Below, in pieces: positions 17,635 to 26,324 of a stretch of 64,000 nt of DNA. Position 1 is the first letter of the stretch. Every line of letters begins with the position of its first letter. Position numbers and translations under genes: made by a program. Below the pieces are notes generated by a model. It made no database searches. It saw only the letters and a program-made list of their open reading frames with translations, and had not been told where the DNA came from. The stretch comes from Chitinophagales bacterium (GTDB taxonomy: Bacteria > Bacteroidota > Bacteroidia > Chitinophagales > CAIOSU01). The DNA lies in contig JBBDNB010000018.1 in the NCBI GenBank assembly GCA_040877935.1, positions 62,001 to 126,000 on the forward strand. Direction: 5' to 3'.

Positions 17635-19872
17635 ATGTCAACAATTAAGGTCGATCTCAACGTAGCCAAGGAATTGGGATTAATTGAAGAAGAATATGAA
17701 AAAATCAAAAGCATAATGGGGCGCACTCCCAATTTTACCGAGCTCAGTATTTTTTCGGTAATGTGGTCGGAGCACTGTTCCTATAAAAACTCCATCAATT
17801 GGTTAAAAACACTGCCCAAAAAAGGCGATAAATTATTGGCGGAAGCCGGGGAAGAAAATGCCGGATTGATTGATATTGGAGATGGACTGGCCTGTGCTTT
17901 TAAAATTGAATCGCACAATCACCCTTCAGCTATTGAACCCTACCAGGGAGCTGCTACGGGTGTTGGTGGTATTCACCGTGATATTTTTACTATGGGCGCC
18001 CGGCCTGTTGCAGCATTGAATTCATTGCGGTTTGGCAAACTCACAAGTCCTAAAACACAACACTTACTAAGGGGAGTAGTGAAAGGTATTGGAGATTACG
18101 GCAATTCATTTGGCGTTCCCACTGTTGGCGGGGAGGTTTATTTTGACAATTGTTATGAAGTCAATCCCTTGGTCAATGCCATGTCAGTAGGAATTATGAA
18201 AGTTGGCAAAACCATTTCAGCTATTTCATTCGGAAAGGGCAACCCCGTGTATATTGTTGGTTCCGCTACCGGAAAAGACGGCATTCACGGTGCCACATTT
18301 GCTTCAGAGGATATTTCTGAAGATTCATCTGAAAAATTACCGGCAGTACAAGTAGGTGACCCATTTCAGGAAAAATTATTGTTGGAAGCCTCTCTTGAAC
18401 TGGCCGAAACCGATGCTATAGTTGGTATGCAGGATATGGGAGCAGCAGGCATTACCTGTTCCACGTCTGAAATGTCGGCCAAAGGCAAACACGGTATGCG
18501 CATTGATTTAGATAAAGTACCTACAAGGCAAGACAATATGCTGCCATTTGAAATTCTGCTTTCAGAATCGCAGGAACGCATGTTGATTGTGGTGAAAAAA
18601 GGCAGGGAAAAAGAAGTTGAAGCCATTTTTGACAAATGGGATTTGAATTGTGCCGTAATAGGTGAAGTAACCGAAGGCAATACGCTGGAATATTATATGC
18701 ACGGTAAAAAAGTAGCCGAAGTGCCTGCTGATGATCTTGTACTGGGTGGCGGAGCCCCGGTTTATGAAAGAGAATATTCTGAACCAGCTTATTACAAAGC
18801 CTACAAAAAATTCGATATTGAGCAAGTAAAAGAACCTGAAGATTATATGAAAGTATGCTCTATGCTGGCTTCTGAATGCAACATTGCATCTAAAAAATGG
18901 GTTTCAGAGCAATACGACTCAATGGTGGGTATCAATAATTTAACAACCAATGCTCCTGCTGATGCTGCTTTGATCAGAATTAAAGATAGCAATAAAGCCC
19001 TGGCCATGAGTGTTGATTGCAATGCGCGCTATGTAAAAGCTGATCCGTACAAAGGTGCTGCAATAGCCGTGTCAGAAGCTGCAAGAAATATTGTTTGTTC
19101 TGGTGGGCAGCCTGCTGCCATTACCAATTGTCTGAATTTTGGAAACCCATACAATCCTGAGGTTTACTGGCAGTTTGTAAATGCAATAAAAGGCATGGGC
19201 GATGCTTGTAAGAAATTCAAAACCCCTGTTACAGGTGGGAATGTTAGTTTTTACAACCAGTCCAATGATGGAGGTGCAGTATTTCCTACTCCTGTGATTG
19301 GAATGTTGGGAATTGTAGAAGATCGCAATCAGTGTATGAGCTTGGATTTTAAAACAGAAGATGATTTGATTTACCTTCTTGGTGCTCCAAAAAATGAAAT
19401 CAATTCTTCCGAGTATTTAGTTCGCTATCATGAAATCAATGAAAGTACTACGCCACATTTTGATCTGGATGAAGAATTTCAATTGCAGAAAAATATTCAA
19501 CAATTGATCAAAAAGCAATTGATCAATAGTGCGCATGATGTGTCCGAAGGCGGCATTTGGATCACTTTGTTGGAAAGTGCCATGTCGGGTGACAAAGGTT
19601 TTCAGATTCAATGCAGCGATAAAGTGAGAAAAGATGCTTTTCTTTTTTCTGAAAGTCAAAGTCGTGTAGTGGTAAGTGTTACGCCTTCACTAAAAGAGGA
19701 GTTTGAGGATTTTCTGAGAAATAACGCTCAGGGTTTTGAGCAAATTGGTTTGGTTACCGAAAATACAGTGATCATTGATTTAGAGCCTTATGGCTATACT
19801 AAAGACTGGAAATTGCTCTATGAAACAGCTATTCCTAGTCATTTGGGTGAAAGCTCTGCATTGGTGGAATAA
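17635..19872 (+). CDS. purL: Phosphoribosylformylglycinamidine synthase subunit PurL (small type)
   Basis: Fourth step of purine synthesis: ATP-dependent conversion of FGAR to FGAM. The 745-residue length is that of the small PurL, which works with separate PurS and PurQ, rather than the ~1200-residue single-chain enzyme. Visible motifs are MWSEHCSYKNS near the N-terminus, ESHNHPSAIEPYQGA, VGMQDMGAAGITCSTSEM, PVTGGNVSFYNQ and AHDVSEGGIW. No glutaminase domain follows, so ammonia must come through PurQ and PurS encoded elsewhere. It starts 3 bases after the flippase gene and is followed after 7 bases by a small membrane-protein gene. Confidence 0.96.
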   Translation: MSTIKVDLNVAKELGLIEEEYEKIKSIMGRTPNFTELSIFSVMWSEHCSYKNSINWLKTLPKKGDKLLAEAGEENAGLIDIGDGLACAFKIESHNHPSAIEPYQGAATGVGGIHRDIFTMGARPVAALNSLRFGKLTSPKTQHLLRGVVKGIGDYGNSFGVPTVGGEVYFDNCYEVNPLVNAMSVGIMKVGKTISAISFGKGNPVYIVGSATGKDGIHGATFASEDISEDSSEKLPAVQVGDPFQEKLLLEASLELAETDAIVGMQDMGAAGITCSTSEMSAKGKHGMRIDLDKVPTRQDNMLPFEILLSESQERMLIVVKKGREKEVEAIFDKWDLNCAVIGEVTEGNTLEYYMHGKKVAEVPADDLVLGGGAPVYEREYSEPAYYKAYKKFDIEQVKEPEDYMKVCSMLASECNIASKKWVSEQYDSMVGINNLTTNAPADAALIRIKDSNKALAMSVDCNARYVKADPYKGAAIAVSEAARNIVCSGGQPAAITNCLNFGNPYNPEVYWQFVNAIKGMGDACKKFKTPVTGGNVSFYNQSNDGGAVFPTPVIGMLGIVEDRNQCMSLDFKTEDDLIYLLGAPKNEINSSEYLVRYHEINESTTPHFDLDEEFQLQKNIQQLIKKQLINSAHDVSEGGIWITLLESAMSGDKGFQIQCSDKVRKDAFLFSESQSRVVVSVTPSLKEEFEDFLRNNAQGFEQIGLVTENTVIIDLEPYGYTKDWKLLYETAIPSHLGESSALVE

Positions 19873-19879
19873 TACGAAT

Positions 19880-20092
19880 ATGGAGCCGGAAAATCTGAAA
19901 GAGGAAAGCAAATTAAATCCACTGCAAAAGGCCTGGGATTCATTCAGAAATTTTACTCAAACACATGTTGAAGATCACTGGTCAGTAAAACTTCTAAAAC
20001 TCTTTTTACAGATAGTGGGAATTGCTATACTCATCATTCTATCTCCGGTAATTATTCTTGTATTGCTATTTGCTTTTTTACTTTCACTTTAA
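19880..20092 (+). CDS. Small single-pass membrane protein, unknown
   Basis: A 70-residue protein starting MEPENLKEESKLNPLQ. The first half is polar; the last ~25 residues (VGIAILIILSPVIILVLLF) form one membrane helix. The ATG at 19880 is used because it follows the purL stop by 7 bases; a longer frame from 19790 lies wholly inside purL. It is one base from the next membrane-protein gene. I do not recognise a family. Confidence 0.6.
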   Translation: MEPENLKEESKLNPLQKAWDSFRNFTQTHVEDHWSVKLLKLFLQIVGIAILIILSPVIILVLLFAFLLSL

Positions 20093-20093
20093 T

Positions 20094-20450
20094 ATGAAGG
20101 GCATTGGCAACATATTGTTCTGGATTTTTCTGATCTCCTTTACTGCCCATCAGGTAGGCCAAAAGCTAATGGGCATAGAATTGCCTATGCTCGATCGTTA
20201 TGTCGATCCATTGCTTGGGATGCCGCTATTGCTATATGCCTTTTTGATGGAAAGGCGTTACCTCTGGAATCTGGGTGCTGACTATACGCTTTCAGTAATG
20301 GAAATTGTTATTGCCACTACAATTGTTTCTGTTATTAGCGAATTTCTTTTTCCGGCTTTATCAAGTGATTTCACTTTTGATCCATACGATTTCCCCGCAT
20401 TTGGAATGGGTGCTGTACTTTTTTACTTTACCATGAACAAAAAACAGTAA
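20094..20450 (+). CDS. Small integral membrane protein, conserved in Bacteroidota
   Basis: A 118-residue protein with about four hydrophobic helices. Landmarks are MKGIGNILFWIFLISFTAHQ, DRYVDPLLGMPLLLYAFLME and FLFPALSSDFTFDPYD. The arrangement of a DxYxDPLLxMP motif followed by an ERRYLW motif recalls short Bacteroidota proteins that databases sometimes label as magnesium-citrate transporter-like; I treat that name as weak. The start at 20094 is one base after the stop of the preceding gene. An upstream extension to 20058 would overlap that gene. Confidence 0.7.
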   Translation: MKGIGNILFWIFLISFTAHQVGQKLMGIELPMLDRYVDPLLGMPLLLYAFLMERRYLWNLGADYTLSVMEIVIATTIVSVISEFLFPALSSDFTFDPYDFPAFGMGAVLFYFTMNKKQ

Positions 20451-20495
20451 TTTTTAAAAGCGCAATTCATTTCAGTTGCTCAATATTTTAACCCA

Positions 20496-21734
20496 ATGAA
20501 ATTTCAAGACTACAAGATATCCGACACTTTAAAACAAAACCTTGAATCTATGGGCATTAAACGGCCTACAGATATTCAGTTTAAGTGTATTCCACCGATA
20601 TTGAAAGGCGAAGATGTGTTGGCCATTGCCCAAACAGGAACTGGGAAAACCCTGGCTTTTGCCCTTCCACTGATTGATACAATTCACAAATCAAAAAAAA
20701 ACAAAGCTGCTTCTGATATTCAAGCTGTTGTACTGGTTCCCACCCGAGAATTGGCTTTGCAAATCACAAGTGTTTTTAATCAATTGGAAAAACACACCCG
20801 CTGCAAAAGTCTTTGCATTTTTGGTGGTGTAGAACAGGACAAACAAATCAAAAGCCTGCTGAAAGGCAATGATATTTTAATCGCAACGCCAGGTCGCCTA
20901 TTTGACTTAAATGCACAAGGATATGTTTCTCTAAAAAACACAAAAACGCTGGTGCTTGATGAGGCCGATCATATGCTGGATTTGGGATTTATTGACGACA
21001 TCCGAGATTTGAGTGCTCGATTGCCCGCAAAGCGACAGACCTTGTTTTTTTCTGCTACGATCAACCCAAAAATAAAAAAACTGGCTTATTCACTGATTTC
21101 AAAAAATGCCATTCGCATTCAAATTTCTCCTGATAACCCGGTGAATAAAAATGTAAGTCATGCCCTTTGTTTCATTGGTATTGACGATAAGCGCTTTTTT
21201 CTAGAGCGCTTCATAAATGAAAATCCGGAAAGTAAAATTCTCGTATTTGTAAGAACGCGAGTTCGAGCAGAACGGGTTAAAAATGCAATGGAACGTGTAA
21301 ATATCGCTTGTGAAACCCTGCACGGTGCAAAAGACCAAAAAGAGCGCATCAAAATCTTAGATGCTTTTAAAGAAAATGAGATCAATGTATTGATTGCTAC
21401 TGATGTGAGTGCAAGAGGAATAGATGTGAGTAATGTAGAATTTGTAATCAATTACGATATGCCCGAAAAAGCAGAAAATTATGTACACCGAATAGGAAGA
21501 ACAGGACGGGGCAATAAAAAAGGGCAGGCCCTCTCTTTTTGCAGCACTGAAGAAAAAGAATTACTGAAGGAAATTGAGGAATTGCTGGGCAAAAAAATAA
21601 AGGTTTTACCTGTCCATAAAAAAGATTATGAAGACACGATTGCTCTTAGTGATCAAATGCAGGAAGATTCAGGCGATAATTGGAAAGCATTAATTGAAGA
21701 TGAAATGAATAACAAGCGAAAGAAAAGAAAGTAA
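20496..21734 (+). CDS. DEAD-box ATP-dependent RNA helicase (RhlE-like)
   Basis: A 412-residue RNA helicase with both RecA-like domains. Motifs in order are the Q motif (RPTDIQFKCIPPIL), AQTGTGKT, PTRELALQ, TPGRLFD, DEADHMLDLGF and SAT. They are followed by SKILVFVRTRVRAERV, ATDVSARGIDVSNV and VHRIGRTGRG. A short lysine-rich tail (NNKRKKRK) may bind RNA. The likely role is remodelling of rRNA or mRNA, often important in the cold. The start MKFQDYKISDTLKQNL is standard for the subfamily. An imperfect hairpin lies just after the stop. Confidence 0.94.
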   Translation: MKFQDYKISDTLKQNLESMGIKRPTDIQFKCIPPILKGEDVLAIAQTGTGKTLAFALPLIDTIHKSKKNKAASDIQAVVLVPTRELALQITSVFNQLEKHTRCKSLCIFGGVEQDKQIKSLLKGNDILIATPGRLFDLNAQGYVSLKNTKTLVLDEADHMLDLGFIDDIRDLSARLPAKRQTLFFSATINPKIKKLAYSLISKNAIRIQISPDNPVNKNVSHALCFIGIDDKRFFLERFINENPESKILVFVRTRVRAERVKNAMERVNIACETLHGAKDQKERIKILDAFKENEINVLIATDVSARGIDVSNVEFVINYDMPEKAENYVHRIGRTGRGNKKGQALSFCSTEEKELLKEIEELLGKKIKVLPVHKKDYEDTIALSDQMQEDSGDNWKALIEDEMNNKRKKRK

Positions 21735-21750
21735 GTTTGCTATAAAAACA

Positions 21751-21782
21751 GAGGGATGGAAAAATTTCTTCTTCCACCCCTC
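21751..21782. terminator. Hairpin between convergent genes
   Basis: GAGGGATGGAA (21751-21761) pairs with TTCCACCCCTC (21772-21782) with one mismatch and a 10-base loop. There is no strong T run. It lies between the helicase gene and a gene on the other strand, so it may stop either transcript. Confidence 0.45.
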
Positions 21783-21832
21783 ATTGACTATAGGCAACAG
21801 TCAATTATAGTTAGTAATAAAACAACCCTTAT

Positions 21833-24229
21833 TTACTTCAGAACAGACACTTTTCGCATGCTTCTACTATTTTTACCGGCAATTTCCAGTAAATATATTC
21901 CCGCAGGCAAATTTTGTGTGTCCAATGTAGTTTTCAGCTCTCCGCTGATATTGTTTTGTGAAATTATCTTTCCGGTACTGTCAAAAAGTTTAATAGTTTC
22001 CAGGTCATTGTTTTCATGCCATTCAACTATTAACTGCCCTCTTGTAGGATTTGGATATACTTCAAGTCCAAATTGCCCTTCAAAATTTGGAGCAATACCT
22101 ACAGATTTATTTTGAACAAACAATGAGTCACCGGCAGAACTAATATTCAATTCTGATTCATCGGCAGCAATAGCCACTACATTATCAAAGTTTAAGTTTA
22201 ATGTAGCTGCTAAATCATTTTTACCATCTATATTGTCCTGAAGTACAAAACTCACAATAGCAAGTGCTCCATATCCTGTTTTGTTATTGTGGTCTATTCT
22301 GGCAATACCCATATCAACTTTAGAGGCACTGTAAATATCCTTATACAAGAAAACACTGCTGTCAATTGGAGCCAGCCACGAATTACTAAAATCAACTTGA
22401 AATGAATTGCTATCTATTATACTGGCATCATAAGCAATAGAAAAAGCAATACCATATATATCATCAATAGGATTGGACATTGTTCCAAGTTGAATTGTAC
22501 CCTGAACTGTTTCTCCAAGCTGAAAGCTGTCTTTTTGAAAATTTAGAAACAAGTCAGGGTTCAACGCTTGTTGAGGTGAACCACTAGACTTAGCATGCGT
22601 AAGTCCATAATTCATTCCAATGGGTTGAACATCAAACAGGTCAATAATTCCATTGCCATCACAATCTGCATGTTTGTAATTCACACCAATTGAAAATGTG
22701 TCTGCCCAGTCTGAAGAAGCCTGACCTACCCAGTTGCTTGAAGCATTTGCACGAACAAGGCCGGCTGTATTGTACCCAACTGCAATCGGTAATATATCAT
22801 AGACATTGGCAACTCCATCATCATTCGCGTCTCCTGGCCAAACCAAGTCTTGCGCTACTACACCAGTATCAGGTGAAAGTTTTACTACCCAATAGTCTCT
22901 CAAGCCTCTTTTAGCTTCAGATTTATCACCTGAAATTAGGGACTGGGAAGTGCCTGCTAAAAAATACCCCCCATCATTTGTTAAGCTTACTGAACTAAGA
23001 TTATCCCAACTATTTCCGCCAATAACGCTTTGCCAAACAATATTTCCTGAAGTATCCAATTTTACAAGCCAGTAGTCATTGGAACCTTTTGTATTCATTG
23101 TTTTGCTACCTGACACCGGAGACCTGGATTTCCCCCCAATCAAAACATCACTGTTGTCACATTCATTGACAGTTGTTAAAGCATCAAAATCACTTCCTCC
23201 AATAGTTTTTTGCCATTGTATATTTCCTGAAATATCAAGTTTCACAACCCAATAATCAAATTGCCCTATATGGGCTTCTGTTTTATCTCCTGATATACCA
23301 GACTTGGAAGATCCCGCTATTATATATTCACCATTATTAGAAGATTCTTCTATAGCATGAATTCTATCAGATTGCGCTCCGCCAATGGTTTTTTGCCATT
23401 GTATATTTCCATTATTATCCAGTTTAATCACCCAATAATCAAATTCACCTTTAGAATTTTCTGTCTTATCTCCTGATATATCTGAATTTGAAGAACAACC
23501 TAAAAGGTAACCAGCATCACTTGTTTGAATTATAGGCGCACCACCTAAAGTATCTCCTTTGTCAGAATGTAAAATCTGATAAAAGGATTCATTACCAGTT
23601 CCTCCAATAGTCTTTTGCCATTGTATATTGCCCGAAATATCAAGTTTTAGAATCCATAAATCTATTCCCCCTTTTGAACTTTCAGTCTTATCTCCTGAAA
23701 TTCCTGATTCAGACCAACCATTTACTATATACCCACCATCTATAGTTTGTGATATAGAATACAACCTTTCATCAGCATTTCCTCCATAGGTTTTTTGCCA
23801 TTGTATATTACCAGTACTATCAGTTTTTAAAATCCAGTAGTCTAAGCCCCCTTTTGAAGTATCTGTTTTATCACCTGAAATGTCTGAGTTGGAAGTCCCT
23901 CCAAGTATATACCCTCCATCTGATGTTATATTTATCTGGTTAAGATCATCCCATCCAAGTCCTCCATAGGATTTTTGCCATAAAATCCCTCCCAATGAAT
24001 TTACATTTATAACCCAAAAATCAAGATCACCTTTATGGGGTACTGTTTTATCTCCACTGATGCCTGAATTAGACCAGCCTCCCATTGTATATGTACCGTT
24101 AGGAAGTTGAATGGCATTTCTCAATTGTTGATGAGAATTACCTCCCAATGTCTTATCCCACTCAACAACAGGTTGTGCAAAAATACTAATGTTAAAAAAT
24201 GAAGCGACTATTACAATTAGAGTTTTCAT
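21833..24229 (-). CDS. Secreted seven-repeat protein with dockerin-like and cohesin-like modules and T9SS type A sorting domain
   Basis: A 798-residue secreted protein starting MKTLIVIVASFFNISIFAQ (signal peptide). The 24229 start is preferred over 24259 for that reason. Seven ~60-residue repeats follow, with the pattern GGY-GGxSxSxISGDKT, DYWVVKLDxxGNIxWQKTIGG. An N-terminal half-unit (EWDKTLGGNSHQQLRNAI) could close a seven-bladed propeller. Next come two EF-hand-like dockerin segments (GDANDDGVANVYDILP, ADCDGNGIIDLFDVQP). A beta-rich module (FQLGETVQGTIQLG, IYGIAFSIAYDASIID, GYGALAIVSFVL) resembles cohesin. The C-terminus (LEVYPNPTRGQLIVEW ... AGIYLLEIAG) is the type A sorting domain. The protein should be secreted across the outer membrane; its ligand is unknown. 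Confidence 0.85.
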   Translation of the reverse strand: MKTLIVIVASFFNISIFAQPVVEWDKTLGGNSHQQLRNAIQLPNGTYTMGGWSNSGISGDKTVPHKGDLDFWVINVNSLGGILWQKSYGGLGWDDLNQINITSDGGYILGGTSNSDISGDKTDTSKGGLDYWILKTDSTGNIQWQKTYGGNADERLYSISQTIDGGYIVNGWSESGISGDKTESSKGGIDLWILKLDISGNIQWQKTIGGTGNESFYQILHSDKGDTLGGAPIIQTSDAGYLLGCSSNSDISGDKTENSKGEFDYWVIKLDNNGNIQWQKTIGGAQSDRIHAIEESSNNGEYIIAGSSKSGISGDKTEAHIGQFDYWVVKLDISGNIQWQKTIGGSDFDALTTVNECDNSDVLIGGKSRSPVSGSKTMNTKGSNDYWLVKLDTSGNIVWQSVIGGNSWDNLSSVSLTNDGGYFLAGTSQSLISGDKSEAKRGLRDYWVVKLSPDTGVVAQDLVWPGDANDDGVANVYDILPIAVGYNTAGLVRANASSNWVGQASSDWADTFSIGVNYKHADCDGNGIIDLFDVQPIGMNYGLTHAKSSGSPQQALNPDLFLNFQKDSFQLGETVQGTIQLGTMSNPIDDIYGIAFSIAYDASIIDSNSFQVDFSNSWLAPIDSSVFLYKDIYSASKVDMGIARIDHNNKTGYGALAIVSFVLQDNIDGKNDLAATLNLNFDNVVAIAADESELNISSAGDSLFVQNKSVGIAPNFEGQFGLEVYPNPTRGQLIVEWHENNDLETIKLFDSTGKIISQNNISGELKTTLDTQNLPAGIYLLEIAGKNSRSMRKVSVLK
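22870..24150. repeat. Tandem coding repeats, seven ~180-base units
   Basis: The seven propeller-like units are similar in DNA as well as protein. For example, TTGCCATTGTATATT recurs near 23210, 23394, 23615 and 23796, and a TTATCTCCTGA-like block recurs in each unit. This is consistent with unit duplication. Confidence 0.75.
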
Positions 24230-24437
24230 GATCATTGATTTTGGTGATATTATTATCATCGATTACAAAAATGCCTTTCATTCTACTCAAAAAAAAGGAC
24301 ATTTTATACAGATTGTTCATTCATAATTTAACATAAAAAATTTAAGGCTCAGTAATATCAGTAATTTACAATTTTAAGTGTTCATTTAAATGCGTACATT
24401 TACTGAAATCAAAACATTATTAAATTAAGCAATAAAT

Positions 24438-25877
24438 ATGTCAGATTCCAAACTTTATTTATTATTCAAAAGCCTTGACAAAACAGAGCTCAAGGATTTT
24501 AATAAATTTATTCAATCTCCCTATTTTAATACCAATGAAAAATTATCCACGCTTTTTCAATATTTAGTAAGTGAAAATGCAGCATTTAAAAACGGAAAAC
24601 CGGACAAAAAAAATATTTATCAATATCTATTTCCAAATAAGCCATACAAAGACCTACACTGCCGCCAATACTTAACTACGCTATCTTCCATGATAGAAAA
24701 ATTTCTTGAAACCGAACATTTACAAAAGGAAAAGCATCTACTGGATCATTCATTACTTGAAGAATTGATTGAACGAAATTCGGAAAAACTATTCAACCAA
24801 ACTTACCAAAAAACAAATCCTGATACATCCATAAAAAACGGACAATTTTATCTCAATCAATTTAAGCGGGAAGACATACGAAACCGTTTTCTGACACATT
24901 TTGCACAACGCAAAAACCGTTTTATTGCACAGCCGGATTATACACAAACCATACAAGAACTCGATACATTTTATCTTATTTACAAACTGAAATACTGCTG
25001 TGAGTTGCTCAATTACAAAACTATTGGTGCAGTGGAGCAGGAAACCATTTTGCTGGACGAGATCCTTGAGTTGCTCAGCAAAAAAAATTATTCCGAGATT
25101 CCTGCAATAAATATATACTACAAGATACTTCTGACATTGACTCAGCCTGAAAATGAAAGCAATTTTCACGAATTAATGTCAGCACTTAAAGTAAGTGACC
25201 ATAATTTTCCTCAACCCGAAACAAGGGAAATGTATATTTATGCCCAAAATTTCTGTATCCGGCAAATCAACAAAGGAAAAACAGCCTATCTCAATGAGCT
25301 CTTAAATATTTACAAAATATTGCTGGAGAGAAAAATCATACTCAAAAATGAAGAATTGTCGCCCTGGGATTATAAAAACATAGTTGTTACTGCATTGCGC
25401 AGCAAAGATTTTAACTGGGCCAATTCCTTTATAAACACATACAAAGCATATTTGCCTACAAAGGAAAGAGAAAATGCCTATTCCTATAATCTGGCGAAAT
25501 ATCATTTTTATTTAAATAATTACGACAGCGTATTGGATTTATTACAAAAAGTGGAATACAAAGATGTATTCTACAGTCTCGACTCCAAAGCTATGTTGAT
25601 GAAAACCTATTATGAATTGAGGGAATTAGAATTGTTGTATGCCTTGATGGAAAGTTTCAAGACCTATCTCAACAGAAAGAAAAATCTTTCGGAGCACCAC
25701 GTGAAAACGTACAAAAACCTGATCAAGATTACTAAAAAATTGACGAAACTGACAAATGGAGACAAAAAGAAAGCCGCACTTATAATTGAGCAAATCAACT
25801 CCACAAAGCCACTGGCAGACGCTGGATGGCTAAAAGAAAAAGCGAAAACATTTCTTGCTGTCAGTATTTCTGAATAA
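24438..25877 (+). CDS. Uncharacterised helical-repeat protein
   Basis: A 479-residue soluble protein with no signal peptide or membrane segment. It is rich in Leu, Lys, Glu and Tyr, with regular helices throughout. The opening LYLLFKSLDKTELKDFNKFI and SPYFNTNEKLSTLFQYL is shared by many uncharacterised Bacteroidota proteins. The C-terminal half (YNLAKYHFYLNNYDSVLDLL, YSLDSKAMLMKTYYELRELE) looks TPR-like. No catalytic motif is visible. It stands alone between a secreted protein gene and the cold-shock gene, so context gives no function. Confidence 0.75.
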   Translation: MSDSKLYLLFKSLDKTELKDFNKFIQSPYFNTNEKLSTLFQYLVSENAAFKNGKPDKKNIYQYLFPNKPYKDLHCRQYLTTLSSMIEKFLETEHLQKEKHLLDHSLLEELIERNSEKLFNQTYQKTNPDTSIKNGQFYLNQFKREDIRNRFLTHFAQRKNRFIAQPDYTQTIQELDTFYLIYKLKYCCELLNYKTIGAVEQETILLDEILELLSKKNYSEIPAINIYYKILLTLTQPENESNFHELMSALKVSDHNFPQPETREMYIYAQNFCIRQINKGKTAYLNELLNIYKILLERKIILKNEELSPWDYKNIVVTALRSKDFNWANSFINTYKAYLPTKERENAYSYNLAKYHFYLNNYDSVLDLLQKVEYKDVFYSLDSKAMLMKTYYELRELELLYALMESFKTYLNRKKNLSEHHVKTYKNLIKITKKLTKLTNGDKKKAALIIEQINSTKPLADAGWLKEKAKTFLAVSISE

Positions 25878-25917
25878 GGCAGGTACTAATTTTTATAAGA
25901 AAAAAAGTTTTTGGCAT

Positions 25918-25940
25918 AAAAAAACCGGGCAAAGCCCGGT
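25918..25940 (-). terminator. Rho-independent terminator of the cold-shock gene
   Basis: ACCGGGC (25924-25930) and GCCCGGT (25934-25940) pair around a 3-base loop. On the minus strand the hairpin is followed by a T run (the A run at 25918-25924), 38 bases after the csp stop. Confidence 0.85.
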
Positions 25941-25977
25941 CTTGAATCCATTGTACTTCTATAAATGCCTGATGAAC

Positions 25978-26169
25978 TTAAGCCAGTTTAACATTTACGG
26001 CATTCAATCCTTTTCGACCTTCTTGAAGTTCGAAACTCACTTCGTCATTTTCTTTGACCTCATCGATCAAACCTGATACATGTACAAAATACTCTTTGTC
26101 TTCTTCTACGTCTTTAATAAAGCCGTAGCCTTTTGATTCATTGAAGAACTTTACAATTCCGTTTCTCAT
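25978..26169 (-). CDS. Cold-shock protein (CspA family)
   Basis: A 63-residue single-domain nucleic-acid-binding protein. RNP1 (SKGYGFIKD) and RNP2 (EYFVHVSG) are both present in the five-strand barrel, and the start MRNGIVKFFNESKG is typical. It probably acts as an RNA chaperone that melts secondary structure at low temperature or during growth changes. It is flanked by a strong terminator and a -7 box, so it is a single-gene unit. Confidence 0.95.
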   Translation of the reverse strand: MRNGIVKFFNESKGYGFIKDVEEDKEYFVHVSGLIDEVKENDEVSFELQEGRKGLNAVNVKLA

Positions 26170-26197
26170 TGTGTTAATTATAATTAAAAAATATGAT

Positions 26198-26205
26198 CAA
26201 AGATA
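26198..26205 (-). promoter_or_regulatory. Candidate -7 box for the cold-shock gene
   Basis: The minus strand reads TATCTTTG, a full TAnnTTTG match 28 bases before the ATG. No -33 box was identified. Confidence 0.45.
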
Positions 26206-26324
26206 ACAGAATTTTTTAGAAATAGTAGATCTGAATATATTTTTTTCTAAAAGGCAATCAAAAAGGCAAATTTTAAGCTCAATTGATTTGCTGAATTTTA
26301 TAAGACATAAGACCAAAGCTGCTT

